DNA of 64,000 nucleotides from positions 3,100,001-3,164,000 of the forward strand of contig NZ_CP033966.1 in assembly GCF_003854895.1 (NCBI RefSeq). The letters run 5' to 3'. Shown in pieces: positions 24,808-32,907 of this stretch. The stretch comes from Pigmentiphaga sp. H8 (GTDB lineage: Bacteria; Pseudomonadota; Gammaproteobacteria; Burkholderiales; Burkholderiaceae_B). Each line of letters starts with the position of its first letter. Within the stretch, counting starts at the first letter, position 1. Below the pieces are notes generated by a model. That model did not search any database and was not told the origin of the DNA. It was given only the letters and a program-made list of their open reading frames with translations. The position numbers and the translations under genes are program-made.

Positions 24808-25587
24808 TCAGCCGCCGTTGGAGGAGACGTCCGCCGGCGCCTTCAACTGGGCGCTGGTACGGCCGAAGCGGCGTTCGCGGCTGCGATACGACTTGCACGC
24901 CAGGTCCAGTTGCTCGGCATCGAAATCGGGCCAGAAGCAATCGGTGAAATACAGCTCGGTATAGGCCAGTTGCCAGACCAGGAAGTTGGAGATGCGCTTT
25001 TCGCCGCCCGTGCGGATGAACAGGTCCGGCTCGGGCGCGTAGGCCATCGACAGGTACGGCGACAGCATGGCCTCGTCCAGTTGCTCGGGATGGGCGGCCA
25101 GGTCCGGACGCGCGGCCAGCAGGCGGCGCGTGGCCTCCAGGATATCCCAGCGTCCGCCGTAGTTGGCGGCGATGGTCAGCGTCAGGCGGTCGTTGCCGCT
25201 GGTACGCGCTTCCACGTCGGCGATCAGCTCGCGCAGCCGGGGTTCGAACGCGCTGACGTCGCCCACGACCTTGAGCTTGATGCCGTTGCGGGCCAGCCGG
25301 GCGACTTCCCGCTCCAGCGCATGGACGAACAAGCGCATCAGCAGCGAGACCTCGTCGGCCGGCCGGCGCCAGTTCTCGGAACTGAAGGCGAACAGGGTCA
25401 GGTATTCGACGCCGCGGGCGGCGCAGGCTTCCACCACCGCCCTGACGGCATCCACGCCCTTCTTGTGGCCCGCCACGCGGGGCAGGAAGCGCTGCGTGGC
25501 CCAGCGGCCGTTGCCGTCCATGATGATCGCCACATGCCTGGGCACGGCGTCGGTACGGGGAACACCGAGGGTTGAACTCAGGGCCAT
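24808..25587 (-). CDS. uppS: Undecaprenyl diphosphate synthase
   Basis: Cis-prenyltransferase that extends farnesyl diphosphate with eight isopentenyl units to make the C55 carrier for peptidoglycan and O-antigen. 259 residues. VPRHVAIIMDGNGRWATQR holds the catalytic Asp in MDGNGRWA. TLFAFSSENWRRP and RTGGEKRISNFLVWQLAYTE are conserved substrate segments. Located between frr and cdsA, as in E. coli. The gap to frr is 36 nt. Confidence 0.97.
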   Translation of the reverse strand: MALSSTLGVPRTDAVPRHVAIIMDGNGRWATQRFLPRVAGHKKGVDAVRAVVEACAARGVEYLTLFAFSSENWRRPADEVSLLMRLFVHALEREVARLARNGIKLKVVGDVSAFEPRLRELIADVEARTSGNDRLTLTIAANYGGRWDILEATRRLLAARPDLAAHPEQLDEAMLSPYLSMAYAPEPDLFIRTGGEKRISNFLVWQLAYTELYFTDCFWPDFDAEQLDLACKSYRSRERRFGRTSAQLKAPADVSSNGG

Positions 25588-25623
25588 GTCAGCTCCGCTG
25601 GGACCGAATGTACATGGCGGAAT

Positions 25624-26184
25624 TCAAACCGTCATGATCTCCGCTTCTTTCTGCGTGACCACCTTGTCGATCTCGGCGACGAAACGGTCGGTCAGCTTCT
25701 GGACGTCGTCCTGCGCGCGGCGCTCTTCGTCCTCGGAGATTTCCTTGTCCTTGACCAGGCGCTTGAGCTGTTCGTTGGCGTCGCGGCGCAGGTTGCGCAC
25801 GGCGACCTTGGCATCCTCGCCCTCGCCCTTGACCACCTTGGTCAGTTCGCGGCGGCGCTCTTCGGTCAGCGCCGGCATCGGCACGCGGATCAAGTCGCCC
25901 ATGGACTGGGGATTGAGCCCCAGATCGGATTCGCGGATGGCCTTCTCGACCACCTGCGCCATTTTCTTTTCCCAGGCCTGGACGCTCAGGGTGCGCGCAT
26001 CGAGCACGCTCACGTTGGCGACCTGGCTCAGCGGCACCATGGAGCCGTAGTACTCGACCTGGACGTGGTCCAGTATGCCGGCATGGGCACGACCCGTACG
26101 GATCTTCGCGAGACTGCCCTTCAGGGTGTCGATGGACTTGCCCATCTTGGTCTCGGCGTTTTTCTTGACGTCGGAAGCGCTCAT
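25624..26184 (-). CDS. frr: Ribosome recycling factor
   Basis: Together with EF-G, splits the post-termination ribosome. 186 residues, the family length (E. coli 185). A two-domain, L-shaped protein. It starts MSASDVKKNAETKMGKSIDTL, with the long three-helix bundle at both ends and the beta domain in the middle (ILDHVQVEYYGSMVPLSQVANV). VRNLRRDANEQLKRLVKDKEISEDE is the conserved C-terminal helix. It lies 28 nt downstream of pyrH. Confidence 0.98.
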   Translation of the reverse strand: MSASDVKKNAETKMGKSIDTLKGSLAKIRTGRAHAGILDHVQVEYYGSMVPLSQVANVSVLDARTLSVQAWEKKMAQVVEKAIRESDLGLNPQSMGDLIRVPMPALTEERRRELTKVVKGEGEDAKVAVRNLRRDANEQLKRLVKDKEISEDEERRAQDDVQKLTDRFVAEIDKVVTQKEAEIMTV

Positions 26185-26212
26185 TGCGGTCTCCTAAATG
26201 CTGAACAATCGA

Positions 26213-26956
26213 TCAAACGTGCACCAGCGTGCCTTCGTCGTCGCCCGCGACGACGCGCTTCAGGGCGCCAGGCTTGTTGATCGAAAAAACCTTGATCGGC
26301 AGCTTCTGGTCGCGGCACAGCGCGAACGCCGTCGCATCCATCACTTCCAGGCGACGCACGATGGCCTCGTCGAAGCTGATGCGGCTGTAGCGCGTGGCCG
26401 TGGGATCCTTCTTGGGATCGGCGGAATAGATGCCGTCGACCTTGGTTGCCTTCAATACGATTTCGGCACCGACCTCGGCGCCGCGCAGGGCGGCGGCCGT
26501 ATCGGTGGTGAAGAACGGGTTGCCCGTGCCGGCCGCGAAGATCACGACCTTGCCCTCTTCCAGGTAGCGCAGGGCCTTGGGGCGGATGTAGGGCTCGACC
26601 ACCTGTTCGATGGTCAGCGCGGACTGCACGCGGGCATCGACGCCGCGGCGCTTGAGCGCATCCTGCAGCGCCAGCGAGTTCATGATGGTGGCCATCATGC
26701 CCATGTAGTCGGCGGTGGCGCGGTCCATGCCCTGGGCACCCGGCGCCACGCCGCGGAAGATGTTGCCGCCGCCGATGACCAGCGCCAGTTCGACGCCCGA
26801 CTCGGCCACTTCGGCGATTTCCTCGACCATGCGGCCGATGGTCGCGCGGTTGATACCGAACGCATCGTCACCCATCAGGGCCTCGCCCGACAGCTTGAGC
26901 AGGACGCGCTTGTACGCCCCCGTTTTCGTTCCAGATGCGTTCATTTCCACCGTCAT
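26213..26956 (-). CDS. pyrH: UMP kinase
   Basis: Bacterial-type hexameric UMP kinase that makes UDP and is allosterically controlled by GTP and UTP in relatives. 247 residues of the amino-acid-kinase fold: YKRVLLKLSGEALMG (phosphate loop), VIGGGNIFRG, DYMGMMATIMNSLALQDAL and KATKVDGIYSADPKKDPTA. Two starts are possible, 26956 (with GGGAG before it) and 26944 (MNASGTKTG). The upstream spacer to tsf holds copy B of the dispersed repeat. Confidence 0.97.
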   Translation of the reverse strand: MTVEMNASGTKTGAYKRVLLKLSGEALMGDDAFGINRATIGRMVEEIAEVAESGVELALVIGGGNIFRGVAPGAQGMDRATADYMGMMATIMNSLALQDALKRRGVDARVQSALTIEQVVEPYIRPKALRYLEEGKVVIFAAGTGNPFFTTDTAAALRGAEVGAEIVLKATKVDGIYSADPKKDPTATRYSRISFDEAIVRRLEVMDATAFALCRDQKLPIKVFSINKPGALKRVVAGDDEGTLVHV

Positions 26957-27072
26957 ACATGCTCCCGCGCAATCGCCGACATCCGGCCCTTCCCCGCCCG
27001 CAGAGGCCCACCCTTCTGCGCTGCGTCACATCTACATCTTTACAACAGCCCCACTTCCCCCAGACGAGGCAC

Positions 27073-27141
27073 GAGGGATCCGGCTCCGCCGGTCCCTCGA
27101 GGCCGCCCCCCGGGGGGCGCGCGCAAGCGCGTAGGGGGGTC
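27073..27141 (+). repeat. Dispersed three-hairpin repeat, copy B
   Basis: Copy in the tsf-pyrH spacer. Hairpin 1 arms are GAGGGA (27073-27078) and TCCCTC (27093-27098) around CCGGC-TCC-GCCGG. The arm pair differs from copy A on both sides, so pairing is kept. Hairpin 2 is CCCCCC/GGGGGG, and hairpin 3 is CGCGC-GCAA-GCGCG followed by TAGGGGGG. It ends 12 nt from the tsf stop codon on the minus strand, in the same relative orientation as the other 3' copies. Confidence 0.8.
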
Positions 27142-27153
27142 AAACTACAGGGG

Positions 27154-28035
27154 TCAGCTTTTAGCAGCAGCAGCCTGGGCAGCGACTTCGGCGGCGAAGT
27201 CGGTGACCTTCTTCTCGATGCCTTCGCCCACGACGTACAGCACGAACTGCTGGACGGCGGAGTTCTTGGCCTTGAGCACCTGCTGCACGGTCTGCTTGTC
27301 GTCCTTGACGAACGGTTGCGACAACAGCGTAACCTCTTTCAGGAACTTCTGGACCGAACCTTCGACCATCTTGGCGACGATGTCGGCGGGCTTGCCCGAT
27401 TCGGCGGCCTTCTGCTCGGCCACCGAACGCTCGCGCTGGATGTCGTCCTGCGACACGCCCGAGGCGTCCAGCGCCTTCGGCTTGGTGGCCGCGACGTGCA
27501 TGGCGATGTCCTTGCCCAACGTTTCGTCGCCGGAGTACTCGACCAGCACGCCGATGCGGCCGCCGTGCACGTACTGGGCCAGCTTGTTCTCGGTCGCGAT
27601 GCGGGTGAAGCGGCGGATGGAGATGTTCTCGCCGATCTTGCCGACCAGGGCGGTACGCACGCTTTCCACGGTGCCGTCACGGAACGCCAGCTCGGACAGG
27701 GCCGCGACGTCGGCCGGGTTGGCCTTGGCGATCAGCTCGGCGATATCGTTGGCGAACTGGACGAAATCGTCGTTCTTGGCCACGAAATCGGTTTCGCTGT
27801 TGACTTCGACGGCGACGCCGGTCTTGGCATCGGCCGAGACATACAGGGCCACCAGGCCTTCGGCGGTGACGCGGGCGGCGGCCTTGCTGGCCTTGCTGCC
27901 CAGCTTCACGCGCAGGATTTCCTCGGCCTTGGCCAGATCGCCACCGGCCTCGGTCAGCGCCTTCTTGCACTCCATCATGGGCGCGTCGGTCTTCTCGCGC
28001 AGTTCCTTGACCATTGCTGCGGTAATTTCGGCCAT
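27154..28035 (-). CDS. tsf: Elongation factor Ts
   Basis: Nucleotide exchange factor for EF-Tu. From the ATG at 28035 there are 293 residues, beginning MAEITAAMVKELREKTDAPM, a UBA-like N-terminal module. The frame extends 28 codons further upstream, but that sequence is not family-like. LREKTDAPMMECKKALTEAGGDLAKAEEILR, then EVNSETDFVAKNDDF (the TDFVAKN box), and two core subdomains are seen. Between rpsB and pyrH in the universal order. Both neighbouring spacers carry the dispersed hairpin repeat. Confidence 0.98.
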   Translation of the reverse strand: MAEITAAMVKELREKTDAPMMECKKALTEAGGDLAKAEEILRVKLGSKASKAAARVTAEGLVALYVSADAKTGVAVEVNSETDFVAKNDDFVQFANDIAELIAKANPADVAALSELAFRDGTVESVRTALVGKIGENISIRRFTRIATENKLAQYVHGGRIGVLVEYSGDETLGKDIAMHVAATKPKALDASGVSQDDIQRERSVAEQKAAESGKPADIVAKMVEGSVQKFLKEVTLLSQPFVKDDKQTVQQVLKAKNSAVQQFVLYVVGEGIEKKVTDFAAEVAAQAAAAKS

Positions 28036-28154
28036 GATTACTCCTGACATCTTCCGCCCTTCACAAAGGCGGAAATATAGTTTGACTATAAAGAAGGGGC
28101 ACAAGGCCCCTTCAAGCATTCACCTGCGAAAGCCCAGCCCCGGCCCAGACCCAG

Positions 28155-28228
28155 GATGCGGTGGATCCGGCTCCGCCGGTCCACCCGCATCGCCCCCTTG
28201 AGGGGGCGCCCGAAGGGCGTAGGGGGTG
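28155..28228 (+). repeat. Dispersed three-hairpin repeat, copy C1
   Basis: Full copy in the rpsB-tsf spacer. Hairpin 1 pairs GATGCG (28155-28160) with CGCATC (28186-28191) and GTGGA with TCCAC, around CCGGC-TCC-GCCGG. Hairpin 2 is CGCCCCC-TTGA-GGGGGCG. Hairpin 3 is CGCCC-GAA-GGGCG, a changed stem that still pairs, followed by TAGGGGGTGGG. It is directly followed by partial copy C2 in the same orientation. Confidence 0.8.
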
Positions 28229-28238
28229 GGTTTCCCTT

Positions 28239-28292
28239 CCGGTCCACCCGCATCGCCCCCTGGGGGGCGCGCGCAAGCGCGTAGGGGGGGAC
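28239..28292 (+). repeat. Dispersed three-hairpin repeat, copy C2 (partial)
   Basis: Second, 5'-shortened copy in tandem with C1. It lacks GGATCCGGCTCCG but has CCGGTCCACCCGCATCG, hairpin 2 (GCCCCC/GGGGGC) and hairpin 3 (CGCGC-GCAA-GCGCG), ending in TAGGGGGGGACC. It ends 1 nt from the rpsB stop on the minus strand. The C2 arm CCACCCGCAT equals that of C1, which suggests duplication or recombination between copies. Confidence 0.7.
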
Positions 28293-28293
28293 C

Positions 28294-29043
28294 TTATTCC
28301 TCGCCTTCGACTTCCACGAACTCGTCGCCGCCTTCGGTCACGGCATCGACCACGCCTTGCAGGGCCTGCTCGCGGCCTTCGGCCACGGCGTCGGCCACGC
28401 CACGGGCGTACAGGGCGATCGCCTTGGACGAGTCGTCGTTGCCCGGGATGACATGGGCCACGCCGTCCGGCGAGTGGTTAGTATCGACCACGGCGACGAC
28501 CGGAATGTTAAGCGCCTTGGCTTCGGTGACGGTAATTTTGTGATACCCGACGTCGATGATGAAGATCGCGTCCGGCAGGCCGTTCATGTCCTTGATGCCG
28601 CCGATGGACTTGTTCAGCTTCTCGAGCTCGCGCTGGAACATCAGCGCTTCTTTCTTGCTCATGCGCTCGGTCGCGCCCTCGGCCTGCATGGCTTCCATGT
28701 CCTTCAGGCGCTTGATCGAGGTCTTGACCGTCTTGAAGTTGGTCAGCATGCCGCCCAGCCAGCGGCTGTCGACGTAGGGCATGCCGCAGCGCTGCGCTTC
28801 CTCGGCGATGATCTCGCGAGCCGCGCGCTTGGTGCTGACGAACAGGATCGTGCCGCCACGGGCCGACAGTTGACGCACGAACTTCAGAGCGTCCTGGTAC
28901 AGGGCCAGGGTCTTCTCGAGGTTGATGATGTGGATCTTGTTGCGATGGCCGAAGATATAGGGGGCCATCTTGGGGTTCCAGAAGCGGGTTTGGTGGCCGA
29001 AGTGGACACCGGCTTCCAGCATTTCGCGCATGCTAACGGACAT
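28294..29043 (-). CDS. rpsB: 30S ribosomal protein S2
   Basis: Essential late-assembling protein of the small subunit. 249 residues from the ATG at 29043 (MSVSMREMLEAGVHFGHQTR). The preceding 41 codons of open frame are the leader and are not S2-like. HFGHQTRFWNPKMAPYIFGHRN, FVSTKRAAREIIAEEA and PYVDSRWLGGMLTNFKTV are conserved S2 segments. The acidic C-terminus EFVEVEGEE is typical of beta-proteobacteria. First gene of the long minus-strand block. Divergent from map. A promoter and leader hairpin are described separately. Confidence 0.98.
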   Translation of the reverse strand: MSVSMREMLEAGVHFGHQTRFWNPKMAPYIFGHRNKIHIINLEKTLALYQDALKFVRQLSARGGTILFVSTKRAAREIIAEEAQRCGMPYVDSRWLGGMLTNFKTVKTSIKRLKDMEAMQAEGATERMSKKEALMFQRELEKLNKSIGGIKDMNGLPDAIFIIDVGYHKITVTEAKALNIPVVAVVDTNHSPDGVAHVIPGNDDSSKAIALYARGVADAVAEGREQALQGVVDAVTEGGDEFVEVEGEE

Positions 29044-29147
29044 ATTGACTCCGAGGGTTGGGTCTTGCACCGTATCAGCACCCGCCCGGCCACATGAGGC
29101 CCGGCCGGCACCCTGGACGACACGGCGCGCGGTTGAAAATAGCGTTG

Positions 29148-29172
29148 AAAAACTTCCTGAAATCACAGGAAG
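29148..29172 (-). promoter_or_regulatory. 5'-terminal hairpin with U tract in rpsB leader
   Basis: On the minus strand CTTCCTG (29172-29166) pairs perfectly with CAGGAAG (29159-29153) across a 6-nt loop and is followed by five T residues (29152-29148). Predicted transcription starts at about 29172, so the mRNA would begin with this hairpin. It could stabilise the 5' end, serve S2 autoregulation, or act as an attenuator. Confidence 0.55.
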
Positions 29173-29178
29173 CCTATA

Positions 29179-29208
29179 ATTCTACTATTTTCCGGACCAC
29201 CTGCTCAA
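29179..29208 (-). promoter_or_regulatory. Sigma-70-type promoter of rpsB
   Basis: Minus-strand -35 TTGAGC (29208-29203) and -10 TAGAAT (29184-29179) with an 18-bp spacer. The match is good for this GC-rich genome. It predicts a start near 29172 and a leader of about 130 nt. Confidence 0.65.
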
Positions 29209-29359
29209 GCGACCTGCCCGGCCCGGCCCTGGCCTTCGTCGCTTCCTGTTACAAGAAAGCCTCGCCACGCCCCCTTCGGAGGGCGTTCCAGGCTGGCTGC
29301 GGGGTCGCGACGGGCGGTCCGGGGCCATAATGGAGCGCACACAGCGCGGGAAGCAGATC

Positions 29360-30172
29360 ATGAGCATCACCATCAAGTCGGCCGAGGAAATCGGGAAAAT
29401 GCGCGAGGCCTGCCGGACGGCGGCCAGCGTGCTGGATTTCATCGCGCCCCACGTCAAGCCGGGCGTGACCACCGGCGAACTGGACCGGCTCTGCCTGGAA
29501 TACATGACCGACGAACTGAAGGTGAAGTCGGCCACGATCGGCTATGCGCCGCCGGGCTACCCGCCCTTCACCGGGGCGATCTGTACCTCGGTCAACCACC
29601 AGGTCTGCCACGGCATACCCGGAGACAAGGTCCTGAAGAACGGCGACTCGCTCAACATCGACGTCACCATCATCAAGGACGGCTGGCACGGCGACACGAG
29701 CCGGATGTTCTTCGCCGGCGAACCGTCCATCCTGGCGCGCCGCCTCGCGCAGGTCACCTACGAATGCATGTGGCTGGGCATCGAGCAGGTCCGGCCCGGC
29801 GCCCATCTGGGCGACATCGGCCACGCCATCCAGAAACATGCCGAAGCCCATGGCTACAGCGTGGTCCGGGAGTTCTGCGGCCACGGCATCGGCCAGGTCT
29901 TCCACGAAGATCCGCAGGTGCTGCACTACGGCAAGCCCGGCACCGGCATCGAGCTGCTGCCCGGCATGATCTTCACGGTGGAACCCATGATCAACGCCGG
30001 ACGCCGGGAAATCCGCGAACTGGCCGACGGCTGGACCATCGTGACCCGGGACCACAGCCTGTCGGCCCAGTGGGAACACACGGTGGTGGTGACGGACACG
30101 GGCTACGAGACCCTGACCGTCTCGCCCGGCATGCCCGCCCCGCCCAGCTTCGTCGCCGCCAAAGCCGCCTGA
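29360..30172 (+). CDS. map: Methionine aminopeptidase
   Basis: Removes the initiator methionine from nascent proteins. From the ATG at 29360 there are 270 residues (MSITIKSAEEIGKMREACRTA), type I without N-terminal extension. The pita-bread fold metal ligands are visible: Asp in NIDVTIIKDG, Asp in HGDTSRMF, His in CGHGIGQVFHEDP, Glu in IFTVEPMINAG, and the last Glu in SAQWEHTVVV. Divergent from rpsB, the classical arrangement. 13 nt before glnD, so probably cotranscribed with it. Confidence 0.97.
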   Translation: MSITIKSAEEIGKMREACRTAASVLDFIAPHVKPGVTTGELDRLCLEYMTDELKVKSATIGYAPPGYPPFTGAICTSVNHQVCHGIPGDKVLKNGDSLNIDVTIIKDGWHGDTSRMFFAGEPSILARRLAQVTYECMWLGIEQVRPGAHLGDIGHAIQKHAEAHGYSVVREFCGHGIGQVFHEDPQVLHYGKPGTGIELLPGMIFTVEPMINAGRREIRELADGWTIVTRDHSLSAQWEHTVVVTDTGYETLTVSPGMPAPPSFVAAKAA

Positions 30173-30185
30173 CCCCTCCCGCCCC

Positions 30186-32786
30186 ATGTCCACCGCCACG
30201 CTGACCTCGCCCGCCCTGAACGAACTGCAGGACTTGCGCAACACCATGCGGGCGGCGCGCGAACGCGCGATCGCCACCTACCGCGAGAACCTGCGCGCCG
30301 ACGGGCTGCTGACGGAGCTGCGGCGCATCGTCGACCGCACGCTGCTGGCGCTGCTGGAACGCCATCCGCTGCCCGAGGGTGCGACGCTGGCGGCCGTAGG
30401 CGGCTACGGCCGGGGTGAGCTGTACCCCTATTCCGACGTGGACGTGCTGGTGCTGCTGCGCCAGCCGCCCGGCGCCGAGGACGAGGCCAGGATAGGCGCG
30501 CTGATCACGGCGCTGTGGGACATCGGGCTGGAACCCGGCCACAGCGTCCGCACGGTGGAAGAATGCATGGCCGAGGCGGCCCGGGACATCACCGTGGAGA
30601 CGGCGCTGCTTGAGGCCCGCTACCTGGCCGGCAGCCGGACGCTGATGCGCCAGTTCGAAACCGCGATGCGCGGCCGGCTGGACAAGCGCGCCTTCTTCCA
30701 CGACAAACAGCTGGAGATGCAGCAGCGGCACACCAAGTACAACTACACGCCGTACGCGCTGGAACCCAATTGCAAGGAATCGCCCGGCGGCCTGCGCGAC
30801 CTGCAGGTCATCCTGTGGATGGCGCGGGCGGCGGGCTTCGGCAAGACCTGGGCCCAGGTGGCCCGCGCGGGGCTGCTGACGGCCGACGAGGCGCGCCACC
30901 TGCGGCGCGCCGAGCAGGCCTTCAAGCGCCTGCGCATCGAACTGCACCTGCTGACCGGCCGCCGCGAGGACAGGCTGGTGTTCGACATCCAGCCGGCCAT
31001 GGCCAAGGTGTACGGCATCGAGGCCGGCGGCGCGCGCCGCCCCAGCGAAATGCTGATGCAGCGGTACTACTGGGCGGCCAAGCTGGTCACCCAGCTCAAT
31101 ACCATCCTGGTCCAGAACCTGGAAGAGCGCCTGTTCGCGCGGCCCGGCGAAGAGGCCCAGCCCATCGACGAGGATTTCCGCAGCCTGCACGAACGGCTGG
31201 ACATGTACCGGGACGACGCCTTCGAGCGCAACCCGACGCTGCTGCTGCGCGCCTTCCTGGTCATGCAGCAGCAGCCCGCGCTCAAGGGCATGTCGGCCCG
31301 CATGCTGCGCGCCATCTGGCACGCGCGCCGGCGCATCGATGCCCAGTTCCGGCGCAATCCGGTCAACCGCCATCTGTTCCTGTCCATCCTGCAACAGCAG
31401 CGCGGCATCGTGCATGAACTGCGCAGGATGAACGAACTCAGCATCCTGCCGCGCTATCTGCTGCCCTTCCGCCGCATCGTCGGCCAGATGCAGCACGACC
31501 TGTTCCATGCCTACACCGTGGACCAGCACATCCTGATGGTGGTGCGCAACCTGCGCCGCTTCACGATGCCCGAGCACGCGCACGAATACCCGCTGTGCAG
31601 CCAGTTGATCGCGAATTTCGACGGCCACTGGATCCTGTACGCGGCGGCCCTGTTCCACGACATCGCCAAGGGCCGCGGCGGCGACCACTCCGAGCTGGGC
31701 GCGGCCGAAGCGCGCAAGTTCGCGCGCGAGCACGGCCTGGCCAAGGACGACGCGGCGCTGCTGGAATTCCTGGTGCGCCAGCACCTGACGCTGTCGTCGG
31801 TGGCGCAGAAGAAGGACTTGTCGGATCCGCAGGTCATCCAGGAATTCGCGGCGCTGGTGGGCGACACGCGGCACCTGACCGCGCTCTACCTGCTGACCGT
31901 GGCCGACATACGCGGCACCAGCCCCAAGGTCTGGAACGCCTGGAAAGGCAAGCTGCTCGAGGACCTGTTCGTCAAGACACGACGAGCGCTGGGCGGCGAG
32001 ATCCCCGACTCCCGCGCCATCCTGGAAAACCGCAAGGAAGAGGCGCTGGGCGCGCTGCGGCTGGCGGGACTGACGGAGGACGCCCACGAGGCCCTGTGGA
32101 AGCAGCTGGACGTGGCCTATTTCCTGCGCCACGAGGCCCCCGAGATCGCCTGGCAGACCCGGCACCTGTACAACAAGGTCAACAGCGAGGCACCCATCGT
32201 GCGCGCCCGTCTGGCGCCCATCGGCGAAGGCCTGCAGATCGTGGCCTACGTCAAGGACCAGCCCGACCTGTTCGCCCGCATCTGCGGCTATTTCGACGAA
32301 CGGCACCTCAGCATCCAGGACGCCCGCATTCACACCACCCGCCACGGCTGGGCGCTGGACAGCTTCATCGTGCTGGCCCAGGGCACGCCCAGCGAGCAGC
32401 GCTCGCTGCTGAGCCTGGTCGAACACGAACTGACCCAGCGGCTGGCCACGCCCAATGCCGCCGGCCCCGCCGCGGCCGGCCAGACCGTGCCGCTCGGCCC
32501 CCGCCAGTCGCGGCAGTCGCGCATGTTCCCGATCACGCCCGCGATCGAACTGCGGCCGGACGAGCGCGGACAGTCGTGGATACTAAGCGTGACCGCCTCC
32601 GACCGGACCGGGCTGCTGCACGCGCTGGCGCGCACCTTCGTCAAGCACGGCATCAACCTCAAGACCGCCAAGGTCATGACGCTGGGCGAACGGGTCGAGG
32701 ACACCTTCCTGATCGACGGCGACGCGCTGAACAACGCGCGCAGCCAGATCCAGTTCGAGCAGGACCTGCTGGAAGCGCTGCAATGA
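30186..32786 (+). CDS. glnD: PII uridylyltransferase / uridylyl-removing enzyme
   Basis: Senses glutamine and adds or removes UMP on PII signal proteins, setting nitrogen control. 866 residues with the standard order. The nucleotidyltransferase domain has GGYGRGELYPYSDVDVLVL (about residues 69-87). A central HD hydrolase domain contains ALFHDIAKGRGGDHSELG. Two C-terminal ACT domains bind glutamine (YVKDQPDLFARICGYFDERH and LSVTASDRTGLLHALARTFV). All catalytic Asp and His positions appear intact. The map-glnD pairing is the common proteobacterial order. Confidence 0.97.
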   Translation: MSTATLTSPALNELQDLRNTMRAARERAIATYRENLRADGLLTELRRIVDRTLLALLERHPLPEGATLAAVGGYGRGELYPYSDVDVLVLLRQPPGAEDEARIGALITALWDIGLEPGHSVRTVEECMAEAARDITVETALLEARYLAGSRTLMRQFETAMRGRLDKRAFFHDKQLEMQQRHTKYNYTPYALEPNCKESPGGLRDLQVILWMARAAGFGKTWAQVARAGLLTADEARHLRRAEQAFKRLRIELHLLTGRREDRLVFDIQPAMAKVYGIEAGGARRPSEMLMQRYYWAAKLVTQLNTILVQNLEERLFARPGEEAQPIDEDFRSLHERLDMYRDDAFERNPTLLLRAFLVMQQQPALKGMSARMLRAIWHARRRIDAQFRRNPVNRHLFLSILQQQRGIVHELRRMNELSILPRYLLPFRRIVGQMQHDLFHAYTVDQHILMVVRNLRRFTMPEHAHEYPLCSQLIANFDGHWILYAAALFHDIAKGRGGDHSELGAAEARKFAREHGLAKDDAALLEFLVRQHLTLSSVAQKKDLSDPQVIQEFAALVGDTRHLTALYLLTVADIRGTSPKVWNAWKGKLLEDLFVKTRRALGGEIPDSRAILENRKEEALGALRLAGLTEDAHEALWKQLDVAYFLRHEAPEIAWQTRHLYNKVNSEAPIVRARLAPIGEGLQIVAYVKDQPDLFARICGYFDERHLSIQDARIHTTRHGWALDSFIVLAQGTPSEQRSLLSLVEHELTQRLATPNAAGPAAAGQTVPLGPRQSRQSRMFPITPAIELRPDERGQSWILSVTASDRTGLLHALARTFVKHGINLKTAKVMTLGERVEDTFLIDGDALNNARSQIQFEQDLLEALQ

Positions 32787-32795
32787 CTAGGGCCC

Positions 32796-32813
32796 AGCCC
32801 CGTTCACGGGGCT
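32796..32813 (+). other. Hairpin after glnD
   Basis: AGCCCCG and CGGGGCT form a perfect 7-bp stem (8 bp with the inner T:A) with a 4-nt loop, 9 nt after the glnD stop. No T tract follows, so it is a weak candidate for a terminator or an mRNA 3'-end stabiliser. It lies inside a possible 30-codon reading frame (32783-32875) that starts in an ATGA overlap with glnD and that I do not regard as a supported gene. Confidence 0.45.
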
Positions 32814-32907
32814 GTCGCATGCTTAACCAATTGAAAGCGCGGCTTGCGCCGTCCGGATCCCAAAAGCAACAATAGCCGGGTTGCCCTGCTCCTGGGGCGG
32901 CGTACCG

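Larger units (their letters stand above)
29044..29359. promoter_or_regulatory. Divergent rpsB/map control region
   Basis: The 316-bp spacer between rpsB and map contains the rpsB promoter (29179-29208) and a hairpin with a T tract (29148-29172) on the minus strand. The rest of the rpsB leader (29044-29147) has no strong ribosome site beyond GGAGTCAATATG just before the start. On the plus strand TATAAT (29175-29180) overlaps the rpsB -10 but has no correctly spaced -35. The segment 29220-29355 shows nothing else I can support. Confidence 0.5.

Noticed and set aside
29991..32426. 811-codon minus-strand frame opposite glnD
   Set aside because: Antisense shadow. glnD has all catalytic motifs and matches its family in length, while this frame shows no domain or start context.
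32881..32907. TTG start of glgP
   Set aside because: It adds nine residues without conservation, and the ATG at 32908 is a more usual start.
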